A stretch of 64,000 bases of DNA from Gymnothorax reevesii (Eukaryota > Chordata > Actinopteri > Anguilliformes > Muraenidae): the NCBI GenBank assembly GCA_029721435.1, contig CM056583.1, forward strand, positions 85,513,620-85,577,619, given 5' to 3'. The number at the start of each line of letters is the position of its first letter. Positions within the stretch are counted from its first letter, which is position 1. Both the position numbers and the translations under genes were made by a program. Shown in pieces: positions 1 through 43,602 of this stretch. Under the pieces are notes generated by a model that did not search any database, had not been told where the DNA came from, and worked only from the letters and a program-made list of their open reading frames with translations.

Positions 1-3000
1 TTGTAACTTTCAAACTGTTCATCCCAGAGGAGTCATCTTTGTTTCATCAGAGTCCCTAGGGCACCATGAATGAAATGAACTCATCCACCTCTAATTGTGT
101 TCGAATCCCTATTTAGCTGCTTGCAGCTATATTTGAAATTGATTTTAAACAGGCTCATATGAGACAGAATGCAGAGCAAATTTGCAATGATGGCTGCACA
201 ATAAAAACTTATGTTAAATGTGCAAGGTTAAACTGAACTTCTCAGACTTCTCCCTCATTTACGGAGGTTTTACTTCAGATATTAAAATACATTTAAAAAC
301 TAGGAATTTTATTGTGTAACTCCATGGACAGAACATCCACTCCTACTCCTACTAATATTTTACCCGTGGGCTCTCTACTTTGATTGTAGAACAAGGTTTT
401 ACTCACTTTGTTGTGCACTGGGTACCACTTCAATAATAATTTGTTGGCCCTTTGAAGGCATGTTTTGTTCTTGTTTTCTGACAGTGTGGCCAAGCAGGCG
501 TGCAGAGGCGGCATGTCCGGCTAATCCATTCATTTTTACTGCAGCAAATTGCACCTACACTGTGCCAATGAACAGCTGTCCCCGAAAGTCCCACTGCGCC
601 AAGCCCAAATAGTCATTAGTCAGCAGAGCTTGTCTAGCTTCATCACACAACCCTCGCACCCGTGACCCCCTATGGCCAGCAGCACATGCTTTGGAGGACA
701 AAAAAACTTATCTGGGTTGTCCAAAATGGAGATGCACTGAGGTGTTTACTTTTCATAACACGCTTTTTTTTGTAAGAGGGAAAACTTGCAGACAACAACT
801 GCTTTTAACCCCACTGTGGCTTTCGCTGTGGCAGTCCCATTCTGTTGATATCAAAAAACACATCAACAGTAAAAGAAATAGATAAATAAATAAACTCTCT
901 AGACTGCATGGTGATCAGTAGGGTAGCTTGCTGTAATTAGTGGAAAGCTGGCTCGCTTTCCAGTTTACGGCAAAATATGCAAACGTTTTTAGAGTGCTAC
1001 TTATAGCAAATCCTGTATTATTTCAAATCATGAAATGACACCATGATGTGGCTTAATATCTTAGTATTACATTTACAGGCACCTTTGCAGTAATGGGAAA
1101 AAAATTGATTAAGTGAATAACTTTGCGTGCTTGACGTACTTCGCTTAAAGAAGGCAATGCAGGTTGATGCTTATTGAAAATTGTTTATTGTTGTTAAATG
1201 TGAAAAGGTGTATGAAATGCTTTCGTTAAGTTCTGTCGGAAAGGTTTGTTGAAATATTTTCACCGAATATTTGTCTTTTGCTTTTATAACCCGTGATTCG
1301 TATGAATCCCTGTTTGCCCGCGAAGAGGCTATTAAAAATAAATAACTCAAAGCAGCTTCTCCCAGCTGACCAGGCGACTCAAAACAGGCTGCCAAGCCAT
1401 TTAAGTTGCTTATCCAAGCCCGACAAAAAAGCTTTTCCCAGAATCTCTTTTCTCGTGGACTCTGTATCATGTTGCCAAGTATTCTCTTTCAGGCTTTTAA
1501 GATCAGAGCGATTGTAGCTTTGTCCTGCTCAGGAGATAGAGTTACTCTTTGTTTGGGGAGAGGAAAAAAATCACAATATTTTCTCTCCTTTGCTCAGTGC
1601 AGTGTAATAACACAAACGCAAGCGAAGATGCAGTGGAGTTCTGAAATCAAGCCCCTGGGGATCACTTAAATTCTCTTTATCTCATAGTTACAGTCTAACA
1701 CTTCCACTGAGGTGCACGGGCTGTCATCGTATTTCTGCATTCCAGATTGCCATGAAAGGCAAGCGTGGCAGGTCTCTTCTGAGGGCCTTTTGTGAATTTA
1801 GCGCGTTGAGGCTCTGCCGCACAGAGGAAATGTACTAGCAAGTGGGGTGGATGTGTGGGTAAATGCACTAATATTATCTTATAACATTTATTCTACTAGG
1901 AACTTTATAATCCCAAAATCATTACTGATCTCATCTCTTGACTATAGCCAGGTCTGTTATAACAAATTTTCAGTCAGCTCTCCTTTATATAGCCGTCAGT
2001 GAGCATACTTTTAATGTTTCCTCAGAAAACTAACCATGGTGATTTTTCGTTTTTTTTTTTTTTTTAATCAATAAACAAGGTAAAAGAATGCCAACACCAT
2101 TCTTGTAGTGGAATACTTTTCTTGTATTCATTATGCACTAATGATCGCCTCTCTCCCTGGAGGCTTAATTGGGTGAAAGTATTTGCATTTGGTGGAGATG
2201 CTCTGCACATTTCTCACACTGCAAACTCATTTCCGGCTGTGGCGGTCTTCCAGGATACGAGCGTTTGCTGAAAGATGGCATTTCCAATGAAAAAGATAAC
2301 ATTTCCAAACGCAAATCACATATCGTTAGCCTCATAGCATAATTGCCCAAGTCATATATTTGCCAAATTGAGATATCGGCTGCCTGTTCTTTCGAGTTGG
2401 CTAAAAAATTAGCTTTCTCTCTCAAAATCTTAAAGCCTCTGAAAACCCAATTTCACAAAAACCTTTGAACAACGTTATTTGGGGTTGTGTGTGCATAATA
2501 GTAAACATACAAAAATATCAGAAATTATGTCGAATTCAAATCCGAGATTTTGTCATTTAATTTTTTGCGCCTATCCTCTTATTGCGGTTCAAGTGGGCGT
2601 GGGTTTCTAATTAGGTTATTACGTAATAAGCCAAACCAATGAAAAAAAACTCTGTCATTTGTCCCACCCCTAACTGAAATTTTAAAAGCTCCCGGCTCCG
2701 CCCCGGTTAGCTCTTTTTGAGCCCGAGAAATATTTTCCCGAATTAGCCTGTCTTGCGATTGATTACCCAACTACATTTGGTTCCATTTATCTCTCTGTCC
2801 GTCTGTCTGTCCACGTATTTGTCTGGCCCCCGCTATTTCGCCTATCATGTATGTTTGTATTAGCTACATTCAAAATGCACCAGTAAATGATTTCCTGAAT
2901 GGGACGTGCGCTCGCATGCGTTTCTCACTTAGCGTCAAATGGTACTTCTGCTGCTAATGGTGTTTCTCAGAACACAAAAGGTGACTTGCGTTCAAATCAC

Positions 3001-3600
3001 CTTCCAACCTGTGATCACAAGCAGTGAACTGGTGATTAATTCAGTGGATCAATCTTCACCACTCATGAGCAAATTGAGGCCAGACTAACATATTGTGAGC
3101 TAAACAGAAAAATAAATTTATTTTCACGTGTTTTATCAAATATTAAAAGGGGCAACATAATATTAACCTTTATGTCCCAGTGTTTGTTGTATTTCCATAT
3201 CACAATGTTTCTGTTGTTTTGTCATTGGGAAGTTAACTTAATATTTTGATACCTTTATTATCGCCCATGATGTCGCCCGTGACAGACTGGCAGCAAATGA
3301 AAGCTCTCCATGTATGTCTTTTTAGCAACCGCTAAGTGGTAATTTCACCATATTCAACATGGCGGTATGAACGCAGCATAAGACCCTTATCTCACAACAA
3401 CTTTGTGTTGCTCAGAATCTGTCCCGTGTGTGCTGTGACCGGATATCGCGCCCTTGAGGTACAGTTGTCATTCGCGGCTGCTGCAAGCGGGGTCGGTGAG
3501 TGACAGGGCCTGTTTTCCATTATTGGATGGACAGCCAATTGTTGACCAGTGACAGTGCAAATGATGCTTTTTATCATTTATTTTGGGTATACAGTTTAGC
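1..3600. other. intron of epha5 upstream of first visible exon
   Basis: AT-rich non-coding DNA on the 5' side of the first epha5 exon. Short open frames are present on both strands but none has recognisable protein content, splice context or conserved motifs. The 2540-2780 block (GC-richer, with a palindromic ttattacgtaataa at about 2616-2629) is the least repeat-like part and could be regulatory. That is a guess. Confidence 0.6.
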
Positions 3601-3603
3601 ACC

Positions 3604-3635
<32 letters not shown>
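3604..3635. repeat. (CTGT)n microsatellite
   Basis: Eight uninterrupted CTGT units directly followed by the AGGTCA-rich dispersed repeat; the two together look like one retroposon-derived unit. Confidence 0.9.
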
Positions 3636-3760
3636 CGGCCACCACTGAAGCTAGGGTGACCAAACTTTGTGGGGTAGATGATCCTAGGGTACCCTGTCCA
3701 AATTTACGTTTTGAGGTCGAAAGGTCAAAGGTCAAGGTCAACAGGAGGCATGGGTTAGCA
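3636..3760 (+). repeat. dispersed repeat with AGGTCA half-site array
   Basis: Sequence resembling common fish interspersed repeats that carry CTGT stretches and 'aaggtcaaggtca' text. Four half-sites lie at 3714 (AGGTCG), 3722, 3729 and 3735, spaced 2, 1 and 0 bases, ending in the TCAAGGTCA monomer motif. A related text occurs at 53150-53210. Confidence 0.55.
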
Positions 3761-4925
3761 TCTCTATAGAATGCGCATCATCTAGCTTTTCTTTCGTGTC
3801 GTTAGCCACGCGATTTTGCTGATGCAAAATGATGCATTTTTTATTTCTTGTTTGGCTTCATGTTGCCTGTTGAAATCACTCAAAAGAACAAAGTCAGTAC
3901 ATTGTAGGTCACTACAAGTCAGAAAAAAGCAAATGTTAGTCATGACTGAAGTGCGCGTTCATGTTTTCATTAATCCCACACTTGTATCTCACTGGTCAAA
4001 GCTAAAAAAATTGATTCTTGAATTTGCAGTAAGTACAGTACATGTCTCACTGGTGCATTTTTAATGGAGCTAAGTATACAGTGGACTAATACTACACAAC
4101 AGTGTAAGCGCCTGACAGCATATATTTTCTGCCATTGATGGAATCATCTGACATTCTCCACAGGAACACCTGCAAGCATAATATAGTTCATTTGCTCAGT
4201 GAGCGTTGATTTCACAACATGTGTACTTGAGGGTAAAACATGACTGAATAGAAATTATTTTCACTGAGAGGAACCAGTTGACTGGCGCGCTAATTATGAT
4301 GCAATAATATTGTACTGTACTAGCTAAAGTTACAATGACATTACTAACGTTACAGTACCATTAGGCCGCCGTTGGGTGCATCCCTGCTTATGTCGAATTT
4401 TAGCAGAGATTCGCTAACTTAGTAATGATAAAAACTGCAAAGGATTTTACGAAATGCTATTCCGTAACCGACTGGACGGTGTTTCCAGACCTGAAGCTGC
4501 TTGCACTCTGGCTCAAACATACAGGGCTGGACTGACCCTTACGCCATTGCTGTGACTAACGCTGACGGAGCCTGTGAGATGTCACTCAAATCGAGGGAGT
4601 GGCCAGTCACACCGCGATGCGCCAGGCCCACACTGTCTTGAGAAATGGACTGAATAGCGTAATGAGCCGTTTTTGAACTAGGTTTTCTAATCATTATAAA
4701 TGTTAATTTTCACTCAGTTTTTTTGTAGATGCTTTATGAGACACGCAACTTTGATATTATACGTGAATTCTAACTATGTCAAGACAAGTTTCCAGAGGCT
4801 TTAAAAAAAGGGAATCAATTCTCTCAAATAATAAATAATAGTAATAAAAAACTTTGAAAAATGAGTTAGTCAATTATGCTATGAGGCTAATGATGTAAGA
4901 GATGGCCAGAGCAACCAACAATCCT

Positions 4926-5045
4926 GGGGTGTGTTTCCTGAAAGCACAGAGGCTATCTGACATCGGTGGAACCATTTACTGTGAGTGGACAAACTACGTA
5001 AGTGGCTAACTTAGTTAGCAGCTATGGTTTTGGGAAACGCACCCC
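4926..5045. mobile_element. 120-bp MITE next to epha5 exon acceptor
   Basis: Termini GGGGTGTGTTTCC and GGGAAACGCACCCC are inverted repeats, and the interior contains taacttagttagcagctatgg. This matches a small fish MITE type that folds into a hairpin. No clear target duplication is left. It ends 73 bp before the first visible epha5 exon, within the likely branch-point and tract neighbourhood. Confidence 0.7.
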
Positions 5046-5118
5046 TGAAAAACAACCTGAGACCAATTAGTGATTAGCTTGGAAAGCTTAATATTATTCT
5101 TTTCTGATTCATTTCCAG

Positions 5119-35459
<30,341 letters not shown>

Positions 35460-36325
35460 CCCAGCAATCAGACCCGCAGGACCAGTAACCCAGCACTTTT
35501 TTGAAGAATCTGAACTCTTTAAATTCCGCAGGAATGCTTAACAAAGGGAAATGACCTCATTCGCTGAGGAGCGAAAAGAATATGTCTCCGTGCACAGCTC
35601 TGTACTTGTACATTTCTGATGCTCTGGAAGAACAAGCAGTATGTATAGCGGACATGTTACAGGTGTGGCTCACTCCTCGACCTGAACATACCGCCACTCT
35701 TCCAGTCTGAGGCGAATGTAACTTTCGTGATCTCTCACCTCGGCCACAGGCAATGCTGACCGCCATTTTCTGCAATCAACCTCGGTTTTTTTCATGATCT
35801 TGGGAGTGAAGGTCACCGCGGTTGGGCAATGATCGTTAAGACTTCTATATCATGACCAGATCTCTGCACAACCGGTCACAATCACGAAAGCAATGGACAC
35901 ATCTTATTGTACAGAGGAATTGTAAGATTTCGCAAATTCAAATTAAAAAAAAAAAACCACACAATGTGCAGTTTGTCAGTAGCGGAAATCATCTGAGCAC
36001 ACTTCATTTGTTCCTCCTATTTGTTCTGTTGTGTGTGTATGTGTGTGTGTTTGTGAGCGAGAGAGGTGTTAAACTGTAAATGAATGATTATGGCTTTAAA
36101 AAAATACAACAAAGGGCGCTCTGCTGAATCTGAAATTCTAAGGCAGGCGCAGCTCCCTGCTCAGCACGCAGCCTGTCACTGTGTGCACTGGTATTAAAAA
36201 TCACACGAGTCAAAATACCTTTATAACATCACCTTAACCTCAGCAAACAAGCTGAAGATATGATTGGCTATTCTTGTGGAATTTTCAATTATTATGGATA
36301 CTAAGATGCGATTTACACTTCTCTG

Positions 36326-36331
36326 AATAAA
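36326..36331 (+). terminator. candidate polyadenylation signal AATAAA
   Basis: First canonical AATAAA after the epha5 stop, about 870 bp downstream, followed by AT- and T-rich sequence. It is a candidate only, because Eph receptor mRNAs often have long 3'UTRs and other AATAAA motifs exist further down. Confidence 0.3.
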
Positions 36332-36884
36332 TTATATTTCTGTTAATGTGGACCGCTGCATAAAGGTACCGGAGACATGTTGCAATGTGAATTGATTGAG
36401 TCGGGGGCAGGGATTCTACAGGAGTTCTGTGGAGCTTATATTGGATGAATTATCTATCCTGGCCCAATATACTGCACATTATTTAATCCATGAATGGCAT
36501 GATGAATGTAATTTGCAGGCATCTATGTACATGTCGTCATTAATGAGTATGAGTGCGCTGATTTTTCAGTGTTTGTAATGTTCAGATTAAGACCGTTCCA
36601 ACAGCATGGTTCAGGGAAACCGATATGGGAATCTTCATATATTCAGCTGTGTTTTACCCTACATGAGCCAATGTATGGGAGGTTAGTGCTGCCTCTCAAT
36701 TGTAAATTATGGACAAGTTTCTGATCGCAGAAGGCTCACGGTCAGATTAGTAGAGTAAGGTGGCAGCTGGGGTGCCTCCCATACTGATTGTGGTTGGTCA
36801 CCAGTATGTGAGCCCTATGTAAGTGCCAAGTGCACTTCTAGTACTCCCTCCTACTACTGTCGCGCGATCTCAGAATCACTTGCA

Positions 36885-37015
36885 GTGGGCATTATGAGGT
36901 TAAGCTGCGGCTAGCACAGACGCCTCGCAAGGAGGTTTTGCGGTTCCGATTTGAGTATGGATGATCCGTTCGTGAAGTTTGCATGTTCACGCTATCTTTG
37001 TGAGGGGCATATTTA
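36885..37015 (+). mobile_element. tRNA-SINE fragment with L2-type body
   Basis: Reads 'ctagcacagacgcctcgcaa', GGTTCCGATTTG (B-box position) and 'gaagtttgcatgttcacgct', the order found in fish tRNA-SINEs with an L2-like body. It breaks off after about 130 bp. It lies in the epha5 3' flank or 3'UTR. Confidence 0.6.
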
Positions 37016-37946
37016 AGGCCAACAGGTGAAAAGTAGCTTTCAGGGCAACTGTGGCTGATTTTTCAACAACGCGAATAGGCGTTATCAAATGAACTAACAT
37101 TTATATCTCCGAGATAGAGTTTCGGGGTATTACGTTTTCGCCCCCACTACCGTGTTTGCCGCCACCACAGTGAGTTGGTGTTAGTGTGATAACTGCGAAA
37201 GTTTATAACATTTGTTATCCATTCTTGGCAGGTAGTTTGATATCATATTGAGGAATAAGTGATTAAATTTTGGCAAATTTCTGAAGGCACTATTTTCCAC
37301 TAGGGGTCGCTAGTCATCCTGTTTACTTGTAATTTAACTCAAATCATAGATCTAATTGAGAGATTGACATGATTGGTGGCACAGGCTGATAGTAGTGCAG
37401 GGTTTTCCGCCATTTTTAGGATATTTCTTTTGCCATCAGCGGCTTTGTTTACACAAGTCTCTTCTATTCCAATTGACAAAGGAGCTGATCATGTCCCCTG
37501 GTGCAATTCTTGCTCTAAAACGTATCAGTAGATTGAGGATTGTAGTGTTGCTGTCTAATTGATAGGCCACACATTTTTGTTGAAATTTTGAAGCCAGACT
37601 CATTTGCTGAGTATTAATTCCTTGCAAATGCAACTGTGTGGGTATGTATTGGCAAAATATGATGCATTATTTAAATTTTTCTTCTGTATCAAACAATTTG
37701 TATGTAAATAATGTAAAATTTGGTATGTGAACATATTCCTCCTGATTTTTGTGGAGAATGTCTTTTCTTGGTTTGCTGAATAATATGTGGTTGAACTACC
37801 TTTCATTGTACATAGGGGCATTTCACAGTAATCTTGGCCATCAATACTAATTGTGAAATTCATGGGTTTATGTCCTGAATATTGAGTATAGTGTCCAAAA
37901 GTGTTCAAAGTTTGGTCATAAGATTCAGAATGGCTATTATTGTTAC

Positions 37947-39377
37947 TAGTGATGCACTGAATTCTCAGTCACCGAAAATTTTCGGCCGAAAAAGGCAAAA
38001 AAATGCATTTACGGTTTTCGGCAGAAAGACTTTTAACACCGAAACAATACGGCCGAAACAGAATGTTGTGATGAGGCAAGCAAAAACCGCGGCCAGCACG
38101 CGCCTAACTGTATGTTTTAAATCAGGGGACGCGCACCACCATCACAACGTTATGGCACATTCTCGAGTGCTGAATTGCAATTTCTGTTTGACACTGTCCT
38201 GGTGTATAGGATAGCAGCTGCTGTTGTATCTGATTCGGTTGCACATTAAATACGTACCACATAAAAACGCAAAGCAATGATATCCGTAAAAGTCACAGAG
38301 TATTCATAGACAATGGCAATATATTCTCAAGGCATTTGTGTACCATCAGTATTCCATAATGTAACTACAAGCCCTGGAAAAAATATGGAATCACCACACG
38401 GATGTTAATTTACCTTTTTTCCTTCATAACAAAGAAGCCAATAACACATATAAAAAAAAAAATTATTGTTTATTAGCTTGACATGCAGGCGTCATTTAAC
38501 AGTTCACTTTGAAAGTGAGGGCAAAAAACGTGGCAAATGCGCAAATCGCGGGAGATGGCAGAGTATTAGAATGTATCACTTTACGATGCGTCATCTCATC
38601 TGTGATACTTTTCCCTTTCCTGAGAACAAAATGCTTCATCAGCACCCGTAAAGTTATTCTCCGCGCAATTTATCGTAGACTAGGGGCAGCATAATAACAT
38701 TCTCAAGGGGAATTGGGGAAACAGAATTGGACACAACGCCGTTGCTTCTAATTTCGCTACGAACAGGATCACGGACTAAGAAACGCATTTCATAAATGTA
38801 GCAGCTTCGGTGAAAAAACGCAACCTTGTTTGAAAGGTATGGCAACGCACAGCATATTTATCGAGATGTCTAAGACAACACACATTTAAAACCCACAATC
38901 TGAAGACCTGTTTCAGTGATGGGAAGTGAAGCCTGTTTCCTGCCGATAATGCCGAAGCAGGTTGTCTATCGCAGCCAGTTCTCTCTGACCAATCAGTGGG
39001 CTGCTGTTGTCATATAATATATTTTACAATTTTTCAGCAGCCAGTTATAGGCCAGTCAGTTATAGGCCTGTAGGTTATTCATGAGTGGGGCCAAGTTGAA
39101 CATTTTATTTATAATTTTATTTTATATTGTGCTTTGTTGGAGTGTCAGTGCTAAATAAATATTTTCATAATTTTGTAATTAATTTATTCTTTGAAGCGTG
39201 AATATTAATTTAGACCATTGCAATGCCTTGACTTTAGTTAGGTAAGTACACAGTCATAGCCATGAATGAAATGGTATTAAAAATTGGCAAAATAATTCCT
39301 TTCGGTGTTTCGGTTTTCGGCCAAGCGTTTCTCATTTTCGGTTTTCGGCCAAAAATTTTCATTTCGGTGCATCCCTA
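37947..39377. mobile_element. hAT transposon remnant with perfect 8-bp target duplication
   Basis: ATTGTTAC occurs at 37939-37946 and again at 39378-39385. Termini TAGTGATGCAC and GTGCATCCCTA are inverted repeats, and subterminal ttttcggccgaaa/ttttcggccaaaa motifs occur on both sides (multiple gttttcggc copies). 1431 bp; no intact transposase frame. A different repeat-like text (aagccctggaaaaaatatgg, 38370) lies inside. It sits about 2.5 kb after the epha5 stop and may be in the 3'UTR. Confidence 0.87.
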
Positions 39378-39385
39378 ATTGTTAC

Positions 39386-41860
39386 CTTTATGTCATATGA
39401 TCAGTATACCACAATAAAGATTAGATGATATTACTCGAAAGTATGTGTGACATGGAATATGGGTTAAATGTACATCGTCATTTTTGTTTCCCCAGTTTTT
39501 CTGTCTAACCAGTCATATCATAACCAGTCATATGATAAAAAGTAATGCATAGAAACCCAGTGGAAAGTTCACTTTTATTTATTACAGGCAATGGAGCTCT
39601 GCGGACAAATTGAAAACTTCCAGTTCAAACATGCCCACTCTGACACATTCACCTGTATTAACTTCTTGTTACTGTGACCAAACTACTGTATGCAGCTTGA
39701 AATAATTTTATTCAATACATGTAAGGTTAAATGTTTCAAAATTACTTGAATCTAAGTGACCCTGCGAGACACTGATGGCCTGGGTTACTGTGGAACTGCC
39801 TATAATACAATCAATCAATGCCTATGCTTCTAAGGTGGAAGTGAATTTCACTGTCTGGATATTCTGATGGGTTTTCTGCTTTCAGCAAGATTAATTATTC
39901 TATATTGTTTGTTATTTGCACACTGTTGTAAATGCTGTCTTTTAATATGTATTTTTAAGCAATCGCGCCCATTGCCTAAACAAATACCTTCCTTTTAATA
40001 TAGCGTGGAGATTGTCAGTGGGGTAGGTGTTGTATAGCGAACTGCTGAAGGTGTTTTGATATCTGATTCTGGCTACGCAGGGTAATGTATTTGGTTGTAT
40101 GAATAGGAGTCAAATGGTGTCAAGTGTAATATTGCTCTGGCATTTGTAACAGACAAATTTGAATTAGCATTTTGTAATTTACTCAAATTCAGTGGCCTCT
40201 TTGCACGAGGCCTCAACGACAAAACACCTGGTCTGTTTATGAAGTTGTTTCACTTTTTTCAAGAAAAGCGTGTCAGTACACTCACTATTATAATGCAATA
40301 ACACCCATTAATCTTTACACTAAATTTTTACGCCGGGTCAAATATTTATTATTGATATCTGAAACAAACAACCTAAAATTTTTGGCCTGTTCTTCGGGAT
40401 GGCATAGCAGCTCTACTTATGCTTGCAATCTCAGCTATATTTTCGAAAATATGCGCCGGTTATGTTTTATAGTTACTGTCTCGCTGTCCTTCGATGCAGA
40501 AATTGGATTCACAACTAAATACACGTTTTATCACAAGTAATTTCCATTCAAGCCAAAAATGGAATCGTCAGATAAACGTAGGTAACTTCTATGTAATTTG
40601 AGGCTGGTAACACTTTTTTTGTATTTACTTGTCTCTTAGCTCATTTGAGTCTGCATCAAAATATTTATGTGAATTGATTTCTCCATAAAAAATGATCAAC
40701 ACGTTCTTTTCAGATGTCTCATCAGATGTACATCTTCATTTGCTGCATTGTAAAGATTTTTTTGATGAAATCCCATATTGTGCCTAATTTATGTCACCAT
40801 GAAATTTAGGCAACTTGTCTCTAAATACTTAAGTTGGCTGTTGGCATTCTACATAACAGATTAACTCAGATCTTTTTTTTCTGTCTCTTTTAAATTGCAC
40901 TTTACAGATTGTCTGATTTCTTGTACTTTTATGTGGTACTTTTATTTTATATACAGCTGTTTGTTTTCTAATTTTTTTTTTTGAAGTGTCATACTTTTCA
41001 TTGTGACCAGCCAGGAAAATGTTTAAATAAAGAACGTAAATAGCTCAGGGTGGATAATTTAGGCAGATATTGTTATGTTTGTATTGCTTGTTTACTGGGG
41101 AAAAAAATCATATGATTTATTTACAAAAGGATGAAAATGTGGTAAAGATTGTTATTTATGCAACTCAAAGATAAATTCAGAAATTTAACTTGGGTTGCAT
41201 TAATAATCATTTTATCATGACTGAATCACCTCAACTACAACACTCTTGATTACAGGTATGTTTACATAAAGAACAGCATTGTGAACCTTTTTTTTTTTTT
41301 GCTCTTGTCAATATTTGCAGCCTTGACTGGTAAGCAGAGGTGAGGAAAATGCATGATGGGTTATTGCACTGGACTGAGCAAAAACGAAGTCTGATAAATG
41401 TAAACAAAAGCCGCCCGGTGCTGAAGTACTGTTCTCTTATGGTGTGGACCTCATTTTGCTTGGTTATGGAGAATCCATGCTTGAAGTCCCGTGATATTTC
41501 ATATCATCAAGCAATCTATTTTCACCTTTGTAAAATCATGCCTGCATTTCCTGCTGATAATACTGATTATGCCTGGGTCTGATGAGCACATTCTGGGGCA
41601 TGATATCGATGCTATCCAGGTAGCATGGGTAATTCTCACTTATAAGCCAAGGACTGAGGAGAGTTGAAAATGTTGTATTCAGTTATATTTTTGCAGTATT
41701 GTATTAAGCACACAATATACCAAGCTTCTATGGTGGTGTCAAATAGTGTAATTCAGCCATAATATTGCAGATTTGAATAAGATTCCGATATTTTAAAAGT
41801 GACTATCACTGGTTTACAAACAACTTAAATTTTTGTTTGTTTTGTTTATTATTTCTGTCA
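39386..41860. other. repeat-poor flank downstream of epha5
   Basis: About 2.5 kb, AT-rich, with no transposon termini that I recognise. Candidate distal 3'UTR (AATAAA at 41026) or conserved non-coding flank. No credible coding frame. Confidence 0.4.
41026..41031 (+). terminator. candidate distal polyadenylation signal AATAAA
   Basis: AATAAA in a T-rich low-repeat stretch (40.3-41.1 kb) that lacks recognisable transposons. It could be the distal epha5 poly(A) site or chance. Confidence 0.2.
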
Positions 41861-41862
41861 TA

Positions 41863-41951
<89 letters not shown>

Positions 41952-41953
41952 AT

Positions 41954-42017
<64 letters not shown>
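41863..42017. repeat. (TA)n-(CA)n microsatellite
   Basis: About 135 bp of TA dinucleotides with one interruption (tgatatatca around 41949-41958), then (CA)n to 42017. Strongly self-complementary, so cruciform-prone. Confidence 0.97.
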
Positions 42018-42019
<2 letters not shown>

Positions 42020-42708
42020 GGGTGTCCCAAAAAATATGTCCCAGCCAAAATATGCAACCTCAGAATATATATTGTATCTCATATTATTTAAAAAAATATT
42101 AGAAATATTACATCTAATATTATATCTTATATTATATCATACATGAAAAATTGTCTTTATTTCATGAAAATCGGTCGAGTGTATCAGAAATTACATCAGT
42201 TTTGGTGCATCAAGGTCAGCCGTTTAACTATTAGTGACTAACAAAGTGACTTTTTTGCATTCATTCTTTCTTTTCTTTATTCTTTTTTCTCTTTACTTAA
42301 TTTTTAATAAAAGTTATTATTTACAGGTCATTTCTTTGGTTTGGATCATGAAGACACGCTGCTCAGTTAGCCTACTGTTAGCCAACCATCTTGACTATGC
42401 AAACATGTGGACAAAATGCTATCAAAGAAGTTCCCCACCTCAATAAATAGGCCCACATGGACTCATTAATTATACAATCAGGCTGAAATTGACTCAGGCC
42501 AGTGACTGCCAATCAGATCTATCTCGTGAAGAAGGGTGTGACTTACCTGAACAAAAATTGACTTTTTGACACTTTTGATTGGCTCGACCGATTTTGTTGA
42601 CATTAAGACTTAAGTTTTTGTAAGTTAGAAGATTTCCTTTCAAGATCTGGGGAAATATTAATTCACAGGTCGCTTGGTTTGGCCTGGAAATTTTTTGGGA
42701 CACCCTGT
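42017..42708. mobile_element. mariner-like non-autonomous element
   Basis: Perfect inverted termini ACAGGGTGTCCCAAAAAAT and ATTTTTTGGGACACCCTGT, 692 bp apart, the style used by mariner-type elements; TA follows on the right. The left end abuts the CA microsatellite. No transposase frame inside, so non-autonomous. Confidence 0.8.
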
Positions 42709-43602
42709 ATGTTTGTGCGTATAATATATACATATATACACACACACACAATTTAGTAGTGTTTTCTTATTTGGAATTTGCCCATGTAGAATCCAATTTG
42801 TTTATCCTGACTCACTGACATTATTCAGTGTTCTTTTTTTTTTGGACTTAATGGCGCAAACTGTGCTGTACAATCAATGATTCCTGAGTTTTTTTTTTAT
42901 TTCTACTAAGCTCTGCATCATAACACAACCGCAATTAAAATCTATCCAACAATTGTCTCCTATCATGTCCAAGTGCTGGGAAACAGATAGAGGAGAACAT
43001 CAGTTCTGCTGGTTTGGGCCCCACATTGGGTCTAGTGAGTCCCAGTGTCGGGTCTGTGGAGTTAAGCAAACACTTGTATTTCATTTACATTCACTTCAGA
43101 CAGTCTAATTAGCACGAGCGAGCAAACTAAATCTGCTGTATAATACACCCCAGATAAAGTACATTTCCACAACTGTTCTTTGTGAAATGTTTGACTTCCT
43201 AAAACGACAAATTGTAAGAGTACAGAAGTATATAATTGTTGTGTTTGTCTACTTCATGGTTCTGTATGTGCATTTTGGTTGTATACATGTTTTTTTAGTC
43301 TAAGATAAAGTTTTTATTTTTGTAAAAAAAAAAAAAAAACAAATAATAAAGATGAAATACAATTATTTTTGGTTGCTGGAATTTTTAAATACTTTGTTTC
43401 ATAATTTCTCCCATTGTTGGAGTTTATATTGGCAGTTTCAGAAGATAATTGTCAATCTTCACGTCAACTGAGGTGTTATTTATATGGGACTGATGTGAGC
43501 CATACTGCCAAATGCTGGTTTCATTGCAGAATATTGCACTTCACTGCTGAAATCATGGGTGGGTTATATTTGGAAATTGTTCTAAAAGAGCTTTATGCAA
43601 GT

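Larger units (their letters stand above)
35460..37938 (+). other. epha5: epha5 3'UTR start and proximal flank
   Basis: Non-coding sequence directly after the stop codon. It is AT-rich and contains a first AATAAA at 36326-36331. Further AATAAA candidates at 41026-41031 and 43345-43350 would imply a very long UTR containing a hAT element. Which site is used cannot be decided from sequence. A tRNA-SINE-like fragment lies at 36885-37015. Confidence 0.5.
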
